Shown here one piece after another: positions 37,401-45,216 of a stretch of DNA of 64,000 bases. The stretch spans positions 80,148 through 144,147 of IMG/VR virus record IMGVR_UViG_3300032401_000690. One strand, written 5' to 3'. The DNA is from a virus. The notes below the pieces were generated by a model, which saw nothing but the letters and a program-made list of their open reading frames with translations, searched no databases and was not told the DNA's origin. Position 1 is the stretch's first letter, and each line of letters opens with the position of its first letter. Position numbers and translations under genes: made by a program.

Positions 37401-39634
37401 AAATAAAATATGATTTATCAGAATTATTTGGGCAACCATTAAATACCCTAACAGTGACTGGTGAATATTATTTAAATATACCAATACAACAGAATGATGG
37501 TGGGTTATATAGTTATGATCAAAAAACACCACAAACCCATGCAAATGCCAATAGTAACTCTAACACATTTTTATTTCACAAACCAATTGGGTTTACTGTG
37601 GATCCATTGGCGTTTACCGGATTCACCACCAATTCACCACAATATTATACATCAACAGATAGGTCTACTTTAAACTATATACACGGATCATATGATTCAG
37701 TCACTATGTCAGGTTGGATAGATATTGATGGTAGAATTACAGATGGTAATACTCAATTACAAAATTTTAGATGGAAAAGTACTGTTGGTCCATCTGGTGC
37801 AATAATTTTAAATGAATATATTGGAAGAGTTGATGGTGGATCATTCACAGTAACAAATGGTAATCAATATTCTTGTTATGATGGGGGACTTGGAATTTTA
37901 GCCCTGTCTGGGTACCCACTATTTACACCACTTAGTCCGTTAGCGAGATGTTACGCACCTGCTTATAGTGTCAATGCGAACGGTAATACACCATTAATGA
38001 CAAACATGAATTCAAGTGAATATTTAATATTTAGATCTGATAGGTTACCAACATCAGATCAAACGGATACGCTTGGTTATAATTCATTCCCATTACATCA
38101 AAATAATAATTTTTCATTTTACACCATATCACCTGAAGGTGGTGTTGTTAATTATAATATTTCTGCGGGTGGTGTTGCAGGTTTTAATGATTTGGATGCT
38201 ATTGGTGATTTAGGGACGGGTAATACTGCAAATTTGGTTAATACCTTCAGTTGTGAAGGTATGGTACCATTAGGTTGTTATTCAGGTGTGGGAACTAACT
38301 TTGGTATTGAGGATCCTTGTACTGATAATCAAACGGGTAAAAACGGACAAAATCAAAGAGTTTATAATGGGTGTTATTATTTTGTTGATGATAAACTAAT
38401 TAAAACAATTAAGGATGATTTAAAATTCCTTGCAGAATGGAGAACAAGATTTAGAATTATATTTGCTGCGTGTAGAGGGGTTTTCGGACATATGTTTCAA
38501 AACAATTGGATTAATGGTGTGTTATATATGCCATCATTTAATAAACAAACAAGATATAATATTGTTGGAATACCTAGTTATAAATATTGTAAGGATGTTG
38601 TGGTATTTAACGATATTAGTAATAATTTCTACTATAGAAGTTCTCCATACGCTGACGATATTGGTCAATTTATTGGAGCTCCAAGACCAACCGCATCAAA
38701 CTTACTAAATATTTCATTTGCGGGGGATGATGAGTCTGCAAATAAAAGACAAATTCTATTCCCAACAACAATTATGGATTTGGGTAATAGGGATGAGTTT
38801 ATTGCTGAAGTATGTGGTGATCCTGATTTTTCTAGTAGATATCTTGGGAATTCATTTAAAAGTACATCTTATCAAGATAGTTCAGATTTATTACAAATGG
38901 CAATTATTTCTAGAATTGTAAACTCAACATTTTTACAACAAGTATTGTCGGTACAAGAAGGTGGTATTGAACAATTTTTTAGTAGAGAAGGGGATAGAAT
39001 TGATGGTGATATTGCACAATCATTCTCAATTAATTCAGAATATCAGGTAACTCCATTTATTGGGGGTAACTATGATGATAATTATGTGTTTATTGGTGGT
39101 GATAATAGTAATGAACCTGTGTTTGGTATCTTCTACGTTAGTGATGAGAATGAGTATAAAAATAGGAGAGGATTATCTCCTGGTATTAATATTTACAGTT
39201 TTAGTACCGCACCTCCGCTACAAACTTTTTATGGTTATCCGAACACACAAGAAGTTCCATTATATAAGTGGCAAATATCACCTAATAACACAATATTTGG
39301 TGATCAAACAAATGAGTGGATGACTAATAATACTGGTAACCTTACCGGTAATGGTTTCTATAGTCAAAAATATCAAAGTTTGGATGTGGTTAATGATGAT
39401 TATTTTAAGACATCATTAATGTCTACAACATATCCGAACATTTATTATGGATATATAACAAATTTTGATTCAACACCGTCACCAGTAACACCACAACCAT
39501 ACGTGAATATATCACCAATAGTTGCAAATCCTGTTGTTGTGGGAGCTCCAAATTATTTTTATTTTGGTTTAAAAAATGGTAAAACCGCATTAAATAGGTT
39601 TATAAAAATATATATAGATACAACCGCAGAATAA
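34403..39634 (+). CDS. Giant baseplate wedge protein with membrane-like hydrophobic segment
   Basis: The 1743-residue protein follows gp6, where T4 has gp7 (1032 residues), and is probably its functional counterpart, though I see no direct sequence signature. The N-terminus (QPGVDKSIQIKLDQDFEFLEILSLKI in two parts) is followed by a carboxypeptidase-regulatory-like beta domain: VVVGRVLTNGGTGLPNAKVSVFIP ... TKTNESGDYMIFGVP. Residues about 574-625 are strikingly hydrophobic (FLFFLFSLLIAILSPVLAI, VIVFNHILAWIYPIIV, NNFIIKIVNGLIYDL), enough for one or two membrane-spanning helices, and are followed by a Cys-rich CEACSCDD. The rest is beta-rich. A 1-base TAATG overlap couples it to the next gene. 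Confidence 0.7.
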   Translation: MPKSYRIRTQPGVDKSIQIKLDQDFEFLEILSLKILQSDIYTRLCSDYGVVVGRVLTNGGTGLPNAKVSVFIPISEVDQQNPIISELYPYTSLEDLNVDGYRYNLLPYKPSYTGHAATGTFPERDDILTDFSLVEVYNNYYKFTTKTNESGDYMIFGVPTGSQTIVMDVDLSDIGCFSLTPQDLINSGVAGEGQFDGNKFKTSSNLRELPQIINLNKIVEVQPLWGEPEVCLLGITRVDFDLTASSNINIQPTSVFMGSVISTANEDSLKKSCKPKLNTGNMCDLVAGPGQILAIRQTINVDANGDPVLETYKIEQDGKIIDGDGTWLINLPMNLDYITTNEFGEQVISNNPKIGIPTKAKYRFKVKWQNEQGLQNNFMRGNYLIPNVKEHGWDSTNPDYDPFDPTLGSVYGLDILVGSTQMSQIFPKGGLIYNSSVNSNDLSILIGGVPYYGSLDSIPLTGSTNIVTLISNAIDVTQQQTFYFTFLQDPYFTVLKSYAFSLDWDDYYDKVSAINCEDTFYEFNYNKVYTIASFIDRYKNGRNRARHLGIKEITDRSCQSENNKMPVNDVVRNFDFLFFLFSLLIAILSPVLAIVIVFNHILAWIYPIIVKINNFIIKIVNGLIYDLCKGLNALRTAANKKECKKDALEYMSDENPFKRLSLPMLTYPDCEACSCDDKGLVTENSVADGLNAAALSVNLSLLSDLGSIESYSSFTLDTALDPCTGLPFPNPPDQTDWDQGVQQIFAGTSNPAQVYYKVPIWEEVGPNGVTPTSGQFFKRFGDGMTLGQSMNMANLRARYSDATARNRITITPNPLLGGDSYKDLSMIILVDAGTTAQLTGNLITFNDPELNSDPNTTGGTENQFGGNGITGITLGTSTYTVPLIYMDDSGVNITSNIKVVSSESEKEYLYKSGLEYFQVITGYTWDQLTIPGPLQPIGSYVGSSVINSGVLYKYFLQNEISYVSALAGSHSPPWYWFNSYQQQEILILVRGVDPYTEKQEIKYDLSELFGQPLNTLTVTGEYYLNIPIQQNDGGLYSYDQKTPQTHANANSNSNTFLFHKPIGFTVDPLAFTGFTTNSPQYYTSTDRSTLNYIHGSYDSVTMSGWIDIDGRITDGNTQLQNFRWKSTVGPSGAIILNEYIGRVDGGSFTVTNGNQYSCYDGGLGILALSGYPLFTPLSPLARCYAPAYSVNANGNTPLMTNMNSSEYLIFRSDRLPTSDQTDTLGYNSFPLHQNNNFSFYTISPEGGVVNYNISAGGVAGFNDLDAIGDLGTGNTANLVNTFSCEGMVPLGCYSGVGTNFGIEDPCTDNQTGKNGQNQRVYNGCYYFVDDKLIKTIKDDLKFLAEWRTRFRIIFAACRGVFGHMFQNNWINGVLYMPSFNKQTRYNIVGIPSYKYCKDVVVFNDISNNFYYRSSPYADDIGQFIGAPRPTASNLLNISFAGDDESANKRQILFPTTIMDLGNRDEFIAEVCGDPDFSSRYLGNSFKSTSYQDSSDLLQMAIISRIVNSTFLQQVLSVQEGGIEQFFSREGDRIDGDIAQSFSINSEYQVTPFIGGNYDDNYVFIGGDNSNEPVFGIFYVSDENEYKNRRGLSPGINIYSFSTAPPLQTFYGYPNTQEVPLYKWQISPNNTIFGDQTNEWMTNNTGNLTGNGFYSQKYQSLDVVNDDYFKTSLMSTTYPNIYYGYITNFDSTPSPVTPQPYVNISPIVANPVVVGAPNYFYFGLKNGKTALNRFIKIYIDTTAE

Positions 39635-41376
39635 TGGGAATTGATAACAGTACAAACATAGTATTAGGGTCTTTGAGATATAAAACATCTCCAAACGTCT
39701 CTATGTTTGTAAATGTCCCTATGGAACAAACGCAAAAAGAATTAATTGAGTTTGATAGGAGTGTTGATTTGAACTTACAACAAGTATTTCTTGATGAAAG
39801 AGAGGGATCTAATATTTTTAGACCCGTAACTAAATTCACTTATATTTTTAAAAATCAATATGATGGGTTGGCAATATATCCACCATTTAGGAATAATTTA
39901 TATTATACTGACGCTATTAACAATGCGATTAGTGCAACAACAAATCCGTCATTACCTTGGCAAGGATATCCCCAATATTTTGAGTTTGATTTTATTCGTA
40001 ACGACAATAATAATGTTGGGTATACTCAACCACCTAATAATCACTTAACGTTTGTTAATAAGAGTGCAAGTACGTATAATTGGACTCATTATATGAGTTA
40101 TGCGTATGATAATGTGTATGACCGACAAATGGTGGCTATAGATCAAGAAACTTTGGCTAGTTGGTCTTGGGTTGCGTCTGATGGGTTACCATTTATAATA
40201 AAAGTGGGTAATGATAATAAGAAAAGGGTAATATCTTTTAGATGTGTTATGCCTCACGGATTATCGGTTGGTGATTCGGTTTATTTATCGTTTGATTATA
40301 ATGGAGAATACTTTTTCCAAGTTAGTAGTTTGGGTGATGTTGGTTTTGGGAGTGAGGAATTTATTTTTAACATTTCAAATGTTGGATATACGGGAACTAC
40401 GTTTAATCAGGGTGTTACTGGAATTTTTAAAAGACTTATTAGTAAGGCGAATTCGGGTGAAACAATGTCAACATATTATGTTAGAAGAAATAAGATTTTA
40501 ACAAATGTTAATGATTCTCAACTAATTAAGGCTGGTTTTGAGCAAAATATTTTTAATTCTAAAATAAAATCTGAACCTGCGGTATTAACACCGAATAATT
40601 TGGCGAGAACATCTATTAAAGAGGGTAGTCAAGCCTATACTCTATCATTTAACGATGACATTGATATTACGGAATTGATTGATAATCAAAAAAGACCATT
40701 ATCTGAATTATTTTTCACAACAATATGGAAAGGTTATTTTGGTTGGACAAACCCATTAAAAAAGGGGTATGAGTTTAATTTACCACTTTATAATAATATT
40801 CCAAGTCCTTGGTGGAATGTTGCAAATGTAAATTCAGATTCTGGAATACCAACGGGAACATATAATAGTCAAACTATACCACCACAAGGGCCTTTTACTT
40901 ATCAACAAGATCTAAATATTGGGGACATTGTTGATGGTGATTATTGTGAATATAATGGGTATGATCAAACAGAAAGAGTTATTTCAAACTTAAAACATAA
41001 ATTTACCTTTAATAATTTATTTTTTACTTTGGATACTATTGCCCCACAGAATAATCAATTTGGGTATTATTATAGACCACATAATCCGATTGTTATAAGA
41101 AGATTTTCGGATTATATTGAGGAGGGAAGTGCAACTAATGTTGTAGGGATACCTAATTATGCATTTTATTCTAACTTATCTAATAGTTTTAGGTGGAGAG
41201 ATTTATATCCTTATGGGTTTATTGATGCCGATGGAATTGGTGTTGATTATCCATTTATGAATGGAAAACAATATCCATTTGTTAATACGATATTTAGGTT
41301 GATACCTGAAGGTACGAAAACTGCAAATCAATACATAAACGAAATTGTTGAACCTGTTATAGATGAGTGTGAATAA
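39634..41376 (+). CDS. Structural protein of the baseplate operon (gp8 position)
   Basis: The 580-residue protein is beta- and aromatic-rich, with no transmembrane or enzymatic motif. It begins with NIVLGSLRYKTSPNVSMFVN and contains a repeated-looking Asn/Tyr-rich region and the segment LSELFFTTIWKGYFGW, which seems characteristic. It lies two genes after gp6, where T4 has gp8, and the TAATG overlap with the upstream gene and 14-base overlap with the next show tight co-translation. Assignment as wedge protein is based on context only; I do not recognise the family. Confidence 0.65.
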   Translation: MGIDNSTNIVLGSLRYKTSPNVSMFVNVPMEQTQKELIEFDRSVDLNLQQVFLDEREGSNIFRPVTKFTYIFKNQYDGLAIYPPFRNNLYYTDAINNAISATTNPSLPWQGYPQYFEFDFIRNDNNNVGYTQPPNNHLTFVNKSASTYNWTHYMSYAYDNVYDRQMVAIDQETLASWSWVASDGLPFIIKVGNDNKKRVISFRCVMPHGLSVGDSVYLSFDYNGEYFFQVSSLGDVGFGSEEFIFNISNVGYTGTTFNQGVTGIFKRLISKANSGETMSTYYVRRNKILTNVNDSQLIKAGFEQNIFNSKIKSEPAVLTPNNLARTSIKEGSQAYTLSFNDDIDITELIDNQKRPLSELFFTTIWKGYFGWTNPLKKGYEFNLPLYNNIPSPWWNVANVNSDSGIPTGTYNSQTIPPQGPFTYQQDLNIGDIVDGDYCEYNGYDQTERVISNLKHKFTFNNLFFTLDTIAPQNNQFGYYYRPHNPIVIRRFSDYIEEGSATNVVGIPNYAFYSNLSNSFRWRDLYPYGFIDADGIGVDYPFMNGKQYPFVNTIFRLIPEGTKTANQYINEIVEPVIDECE

Positions 41377-42181
41377 ATATAAAATAGTAAGACCAACTAC
41401 TGATCAACATATTGATATACCAATTGAAATTAAATGGGATTTTTCTGGTAGGGATGATAGTATTGATGATTATCAAGAAAAGATGGTTAAAGAGGTTACA
41501 GGATCTGCTAATGATTTTGAAATTGATAGATTTACACATAACGAATATACTGAAATTGGTGTTGATAAAACTTCCATTAATTATGAGTTTAATTTTTATG
41601 GTGGTGTTCCGGCAAATGTTACATCATCAACAATAACTGATTGGGTTAATTCATATATTACTGAGGGATTTACAAGTAATGAAATTTATTATTATGAACC
41701 CCAATTTACAAAATCGTTCTTCAAGTTAGATTTTTATGACACAAAGGATTTAAAAACACAAAAAAACTATTTTACAATAATATTACCGGTACAACAGGGA
41801 TTTTTTGAACTTGCATCAATATCTCAATTAATACCTGATGTTTATATTAGAAAACCACAATTTAGGTTGGATTATATTGGAGATAAAGAAGGGTTTTACA
41901 TTTATTGGTTACGAAAAAAAGATTATATAGACATTAACGAATTTTTTATGTCTGCAAAATTCTTTGATGCAAAACTTGGGGTATATGTTAAAATGACAAA
42001 TGTACCACAATCAACAATTAATAACCCATTCACATTTAATGGTGATAATTATTTTTATTATCAGGTTAATTTGGATTATACAACAAAAACCTATGAGGCA
42101 TATACAACTTCAAACTTAGTTCAAAGAGTTGGAACCGATAGTTTACCAATAAAATGGTATGAATATGTAAACCCTGAATAA
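41363..42181 (+). CDS. Uncharacterised baseplate-operon protein (272 aa)
   Basis: Soluble beta-rich protein without recognised motifs. It starts inside the end of the preceding gene (14-base overlap; ATG at 41363 in the sequence ATAGATGAGTGTG) and is followed after 1 base by the PKD-domain gene. An acidic N-terminal third (SGRDDSIDDYQEKMVKE) precedes a region rich in Phe, Tyr and Asp (KSFFKLDFYDTKDLKTQKNYF in parts). Probably a wedge or tail-fibre connector protein. Confidence 0.65.
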   Translation: MSVNKYKIVRPTTDQHIDIPIEIKWDFSGRDDSIDDYQEKMVKEVTGSANDFEIDRFTHNEYTEIGVDKTSINYEFNFYGGVPANVTSSTITDWVNSYITEGFTSNEIYYYEPQFTKSFFKLDFYDTKDLKTQKNYFTIILPVQQGFFELASISQLIPDVYIRKPQFRLDYIGDKEGFYIYWLRKKDYIDINEFFMSAKFFDAKLGVYVKMTNVPQSTINNPFTFNGDNYFYYQVNLDYTTKTYEAYTTSNLVQRVGTDSLPIKWYEYVNPE

Positions 42182-42182
42182 T

Positions 42183-43355
42183 ATGGAAGAACAAAAGTAT
42201 TATTTTACAGTATCTCCTGAGAATATAATTGGGGATCTTCTTACCGTAAATTGGACGGGTGGGACTGATATTGCTTATAATGTGGATCCTTGTTGTCCAA
42301 TAACAGGGATAACAGAAACAACGACAACGGGAACTGTTGGTGTTTATACTGGGATGACATATGTGTTATCGGGTGGAACAAATGGTGAATCATTATTAAC
42401 GGGACTTACAATTCCAATAATGATAACACAAACTGCGGTTGATATTGGTTATTATTCGGTTTTTGATGGGGCAATAATCCAAAAAGATGTTATTACAAAT
42501 TTCTTATTTTCAGCAACAACTGGAAGTCCATATACCTATTATTTTTATAACACTTCAGATGTTGAATTAAAAAAGTTTCTTGAGGTGACAACCTTTAAAG
42601 TTGATTGGGGGGATTTAACAACAATAGAGACAATTACAGGTGTTGCGCCATTATCACATAATTACCCATTAGGTAATAATCAATATGTTATTACGATGAC
42701 GGCAACATCACCTTGGGGCATATCAACAATATCAAAGACAATAACCGTTCCATTTACGAATGTCCCAATATTGAACCCATCGGGTAATGCAACATTCACT
42801 CCTGCGGGAGGTAGTTGGGCATCAACACAATTTAATTATAATTATATCTACCCATATGATGAGGGGATGGACATAAACGATTACTATAGTTATAACTACG
42901 TTCCTGTCCCATTTATTGTCTCAGGATATACACAATCATCAATAAATGATTTGGCTCAATATGGTCCAAAATATACCTTAATTGATGGTAAATTTAAAGT
43001 TGGTGTTCAAGTTACTGGTACCTCAAATAGTGTTGGTACTTATTGGGGTCCAGATCCAACAAACACGTATGTGTCATATACAATAGATGGTATTGATTAT
43101 TATGATTATGAGGATGGAACAACATTATATGTTCTTCCCTCTTCAGGTTTCACTCCTGATGACTTAATATTATCGGCAATAACTAAAAATGAGGCATTGT
43201 TAAATGTTATTGATCAACCCGAAGTCCAAACAGATGTATTCATTGAACGGGGTAAAAATTCGGCATTGGAACGAGTACAAAGACTTGGGGAAGTAGATAA
43301 TGTTGGGGGCCTAATTAAGTACGGGTATGGATTTTTTAATGTTGAAAAACAATAA
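42183..43355 (+). CDS. Baseplate/fibre-associated protein with PKD-like domain
   Basis: The 390-residue protein contains a PKD-type immunoglobulin-like domain at about residues 130-195: FKVDWGDLTTIETI, SHNYPLGNNQYVITMTATSPWG, the characteristic WGD ... HxY ... Y-x-V-x-x-x-A series. PKD domains are common in surface and adhesive proteins. The N-terminus is Thr/Gly-rich with two adjacent Cys (DPCCPITG). The C-terminus (SALERVQRLGEVDNVGGLI, KYGYGFF) looks like a conserved attachment region. The next gene is an inserted homing endonuclease with its own box, which separates it from the rest of the operon. Confidence 0.65.
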   Translation: MEEQKYYFTVSPENIIGDLLTVNWTGGTDIAYNVDPCCPITGITETTTTGTVGVYTGMTYVLSGGTNGESLLTGLTIPIMITQTAVDIGYYSVFDGAIIQKDVITNFLFSATTGSPYTYYFYNTSDVELKKFLEVTTFKVDWGDLTTIETITGVAPLSHNYPLGNNQYVITMTATSPWGISTISKTITVPFTNVPILNPSGNATFTPAGGSWASTQFNYNYIYPYDEGMDINDYYSYNYVPVPFIVSGYTQSSINDLAQYGPKYTLIDGKFKVGVQVTGTSNSVGTYWGPDPTNTYVSYTIDGIDYYDYEDGTTLYVLPSSGFTPDDLILSAITKNEALLNVIDQPEVQTDVFIERGKNSALERVQRLGEVDNVGGLIKYGYGFFNVEKQ

Positions 43356-43362
43356 TTTTAAG

Positions 43363-43370
43363 TATTTATT
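43363..43370 (+). promoter_or_regulatory. TATTTATT box upstream of the HTH-HNH endonuclease
   Basis: AAGTATTTATTGAATATGAG: the box ends 4 bases before the ATG at 43375. This spacing supports the 43375 start rather than 43327, although it leaves no room for a leader. Confidence 0.35.
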
Positions 43371-43374
43371 GAAT

Positions 43375-44304
43375 ATGAGTTATAATAAGAACTGTGGTAA
43401 TTGTGGTAAGATCCAAACCTACACAACTAAAGGTAGGTTAGATTGTTCTATCCGAGAAAATTGGGTGTGTAATAGTTGCTCGTCAACTCATATGAAAAAA
43501 ATATATGGTGATGATGTTATAACTAATGTGGTTGACTTATATGTTAATGGTAATAGTTTTAGTAAAATAAGTTTAATATTAAAGATTAAAAGAGATAATG
43601 TTAAAAATATTTTAATTGAAAAGAATATTTGGGTTGAAAATAGGGACGATATTAAAAAAGAATTTAATGATGTTGATATTGAGAATATTATTAAAAAATA
43701 TAATAGTGGGTTGTCGGTGAAAAAAATATCTAATTTATATGGTGTTAGTGTTGGACCAATTAAAAGAATTTTAAAAAATTCAAATTTATTAAGAAAAGGT
43801 CTTAGTGATGGTAAAAAAATTGTATTATCAGATGAACAGATATTACTTATTAAGGATTTATATTTAAATGAATTTAAAAATTGTGAAGAAATTAGTTATC
43901 AATTAGGTTTAACAAAATCATTTGTTGATAAATATTTGCGTAATTGTGGGTATAGAAGGAATAAAAGTGAGGGGGTTTCAGTTGGATCCATATATAAATA
44001 TCACGGTATTAAATATAACGAATATTTAAAAATTATCCCCGATTTGGATAAATATAAACTTGATGTCTCAAAAATGACTCGTCAACAACCAATACATAAT
44101 TTATTGAATTACGATAAAAGAGGAAATTCGGGTGTTGAAGGGGCATATCACTTAGACCATAAATTCTCAATATCAGAAGGGTTTAAAAATAGAATACCTC
44201 CCGAAATAATTGGTGGTATAAAAAACCTTGAATTTATTACTTGGGAGGAAAATATAAAAAAAAGAACTAATTGTTCAATAACAATAAATGAACTAATAAA
44301 TTAA
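43375..44304 (+). CDS. Homing endonuclease with helix-turn-helix and HNH domains
   Basis: From the ATG at 43375 (MSYNKNCGNCGK) the product is 309 residues. A Cys-pair finger (CGNC ... CNSC) is followed by helix-turn-helix-like repeats (SGLSVKKISNLYGVSVGPIKRIL and KNCEEISYQLGLTKSFVDKYL, each in parts) that would recognise DNA, then a C-terminal HNH-type core (AYHLDHKFSISEGF, IGGIKNLEFITWEENIKK). This architecture is a classic phage homing endonuclease. It interrupts the baseplate operon between the PKD protein and the 302-residue structural gene, 20 bases after one and 3 bases before the other. The longer frame from 43327 would start inside the previous gene. Confidence 0.82.
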   Translation: MSYNKNCGNCGKIQTYTTKGRLDCSIRENWVCNSCSSTHMKKIYGDDVITNVVDLYVNGNSFSKISLILKIKRDNVKNILIEKNIWVENRDDIKKEFNDVDIENIIKKYNSGLSVKKISNLYGVSVGPIKRILKNSNLLRKGLSDGKKIVLSDEQILLIKDLYLNEFKNCEEISYQLGLTKSFVDKYLRNCGYRRNKSEGVSVGSIYKYHGIKYNEYLKIIPDLDKYKLDVSKMTRQQPIHNLLNYDKRGNSGVEGAYHLDHKFSISEGFKNRIPPEIIGGIKNLEFITWEENIKKRTNCSITINELIN

Positions 44305-44307
44305 ACA

Positions 44308-45216
44308 ATGGCAACTGGCGTTTATGGTACAATTCGTGGGAGCGATGTCTCTCCAGCGGATGTTGATATAATAATGAATTACACTCCAAGTAGGGATCAA
44401 ACAGATAATTTTGTATTAACAAAATTGGATGCTAATAGTATATTAAGACCTTATTTTAATAACAATCAAACGGGAGGTAATTCAGGTATTGAGATACTTG
44501 GTGGTATGTATAATTTAAAATTACCGGCAGACCAATTTAATAAAATAGGGATTTATACTCTATATATTAGACCTGCAGAGATTAGAACAAAGATTACTGA
44601 TTGTGGTATTTTATCCGCATTACCAAATGTTAAGGGTATTGTTATTGATTTAAATAATGTTCCAACTCAATTTACAAATAAATTCACAAATCAAGGTTTG
44701 GTAGGGTTTAGAGTTGAGTATTTAAATGACGATGGATCTAAAATCCCAAATTTCTTTAGGGTTATAACCTCATCATTTTATTGTGAACCTGTAATTCAGA
44801 ATTTAACGAATACTTCGCAACAATCAATTAGATATAGATATACTGAGGGAACTACAAACATTATGTTCTGTACGTTATCACCATCGTCATCTCCAACTAA
44901 TAAACCAAATGCGACACCATATATTGGGCAACCTGATCAAAATATTATTATAACAAATACATTTTTTAACCCAATAACCACAGAAATTGAAATTGTTGAA
45001 CACGATATTTCTACATTGGCAATTGCGTTATATGGTAATCAAACTAAGTCTATTGATGATGGTATTTACACTATTTACGATAGTAATAATAACATCTACA
45101 AACAATATAACTTATATGAAATTAGAGATCAATTTAGTGATCTTCTTTATGAAGTTAGACAAGATAGAAATAATAATATTGATTTTACTAAAAACTTTAC
45201 AAATATAACAGGATAA
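44308..45216 (+). CDS. Uncharacterised tail structural protein (302 aa)
   Basis: Beta-rich 302-residue protein; N-terminus MATGVYGTIRGSDVSPADVD, a Ser/Pro linker in the middle (LSPSSSPTNKP) and a C-terminal segment that is Asn/Ile/Tyr-rich. I recognise no family. It starts 3 bases after the inserted endonuclease and shares one base with the following gene (TAATGG), so before the insertion it was presumably coupled to the PKD-domain gene upstream. Role in the baseplate inferred from context. Confidence 0.65.
   Translation: MATGVYGTIRGSDVSPADVDIIMNYTPSRDQTDNFVLTKLDANSILRPYFNNNQTGGNSGIEILGGMYNLKLPADQFNKIGIYTLYIRPAEIRTKITDCGILSALPNVKGIVIDLNNVPTQFTNKFTNQGLVGFRVEYLNDDGSKIPNFFRVITSSFYCEPVIQNLTNTSQQSIRYRYTEGTTNIMFCTLSPSSSPTNKPNATPYIGQPDQNIIITNTFFNPITTEIEIVEHDISTLAIALYGNQTKSIDDGIYTIYDSNNNIYKQYNLYEIRDQFSDLLYEVRQDRNNNIDFTKNFTNITG

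Noticed and set aside
43327-43374. Earlier start of the HTH-HNH endonuclease
   Set aside because: It begins inside the preceding PKD-protein gene and upstream of the TATTTATT box.
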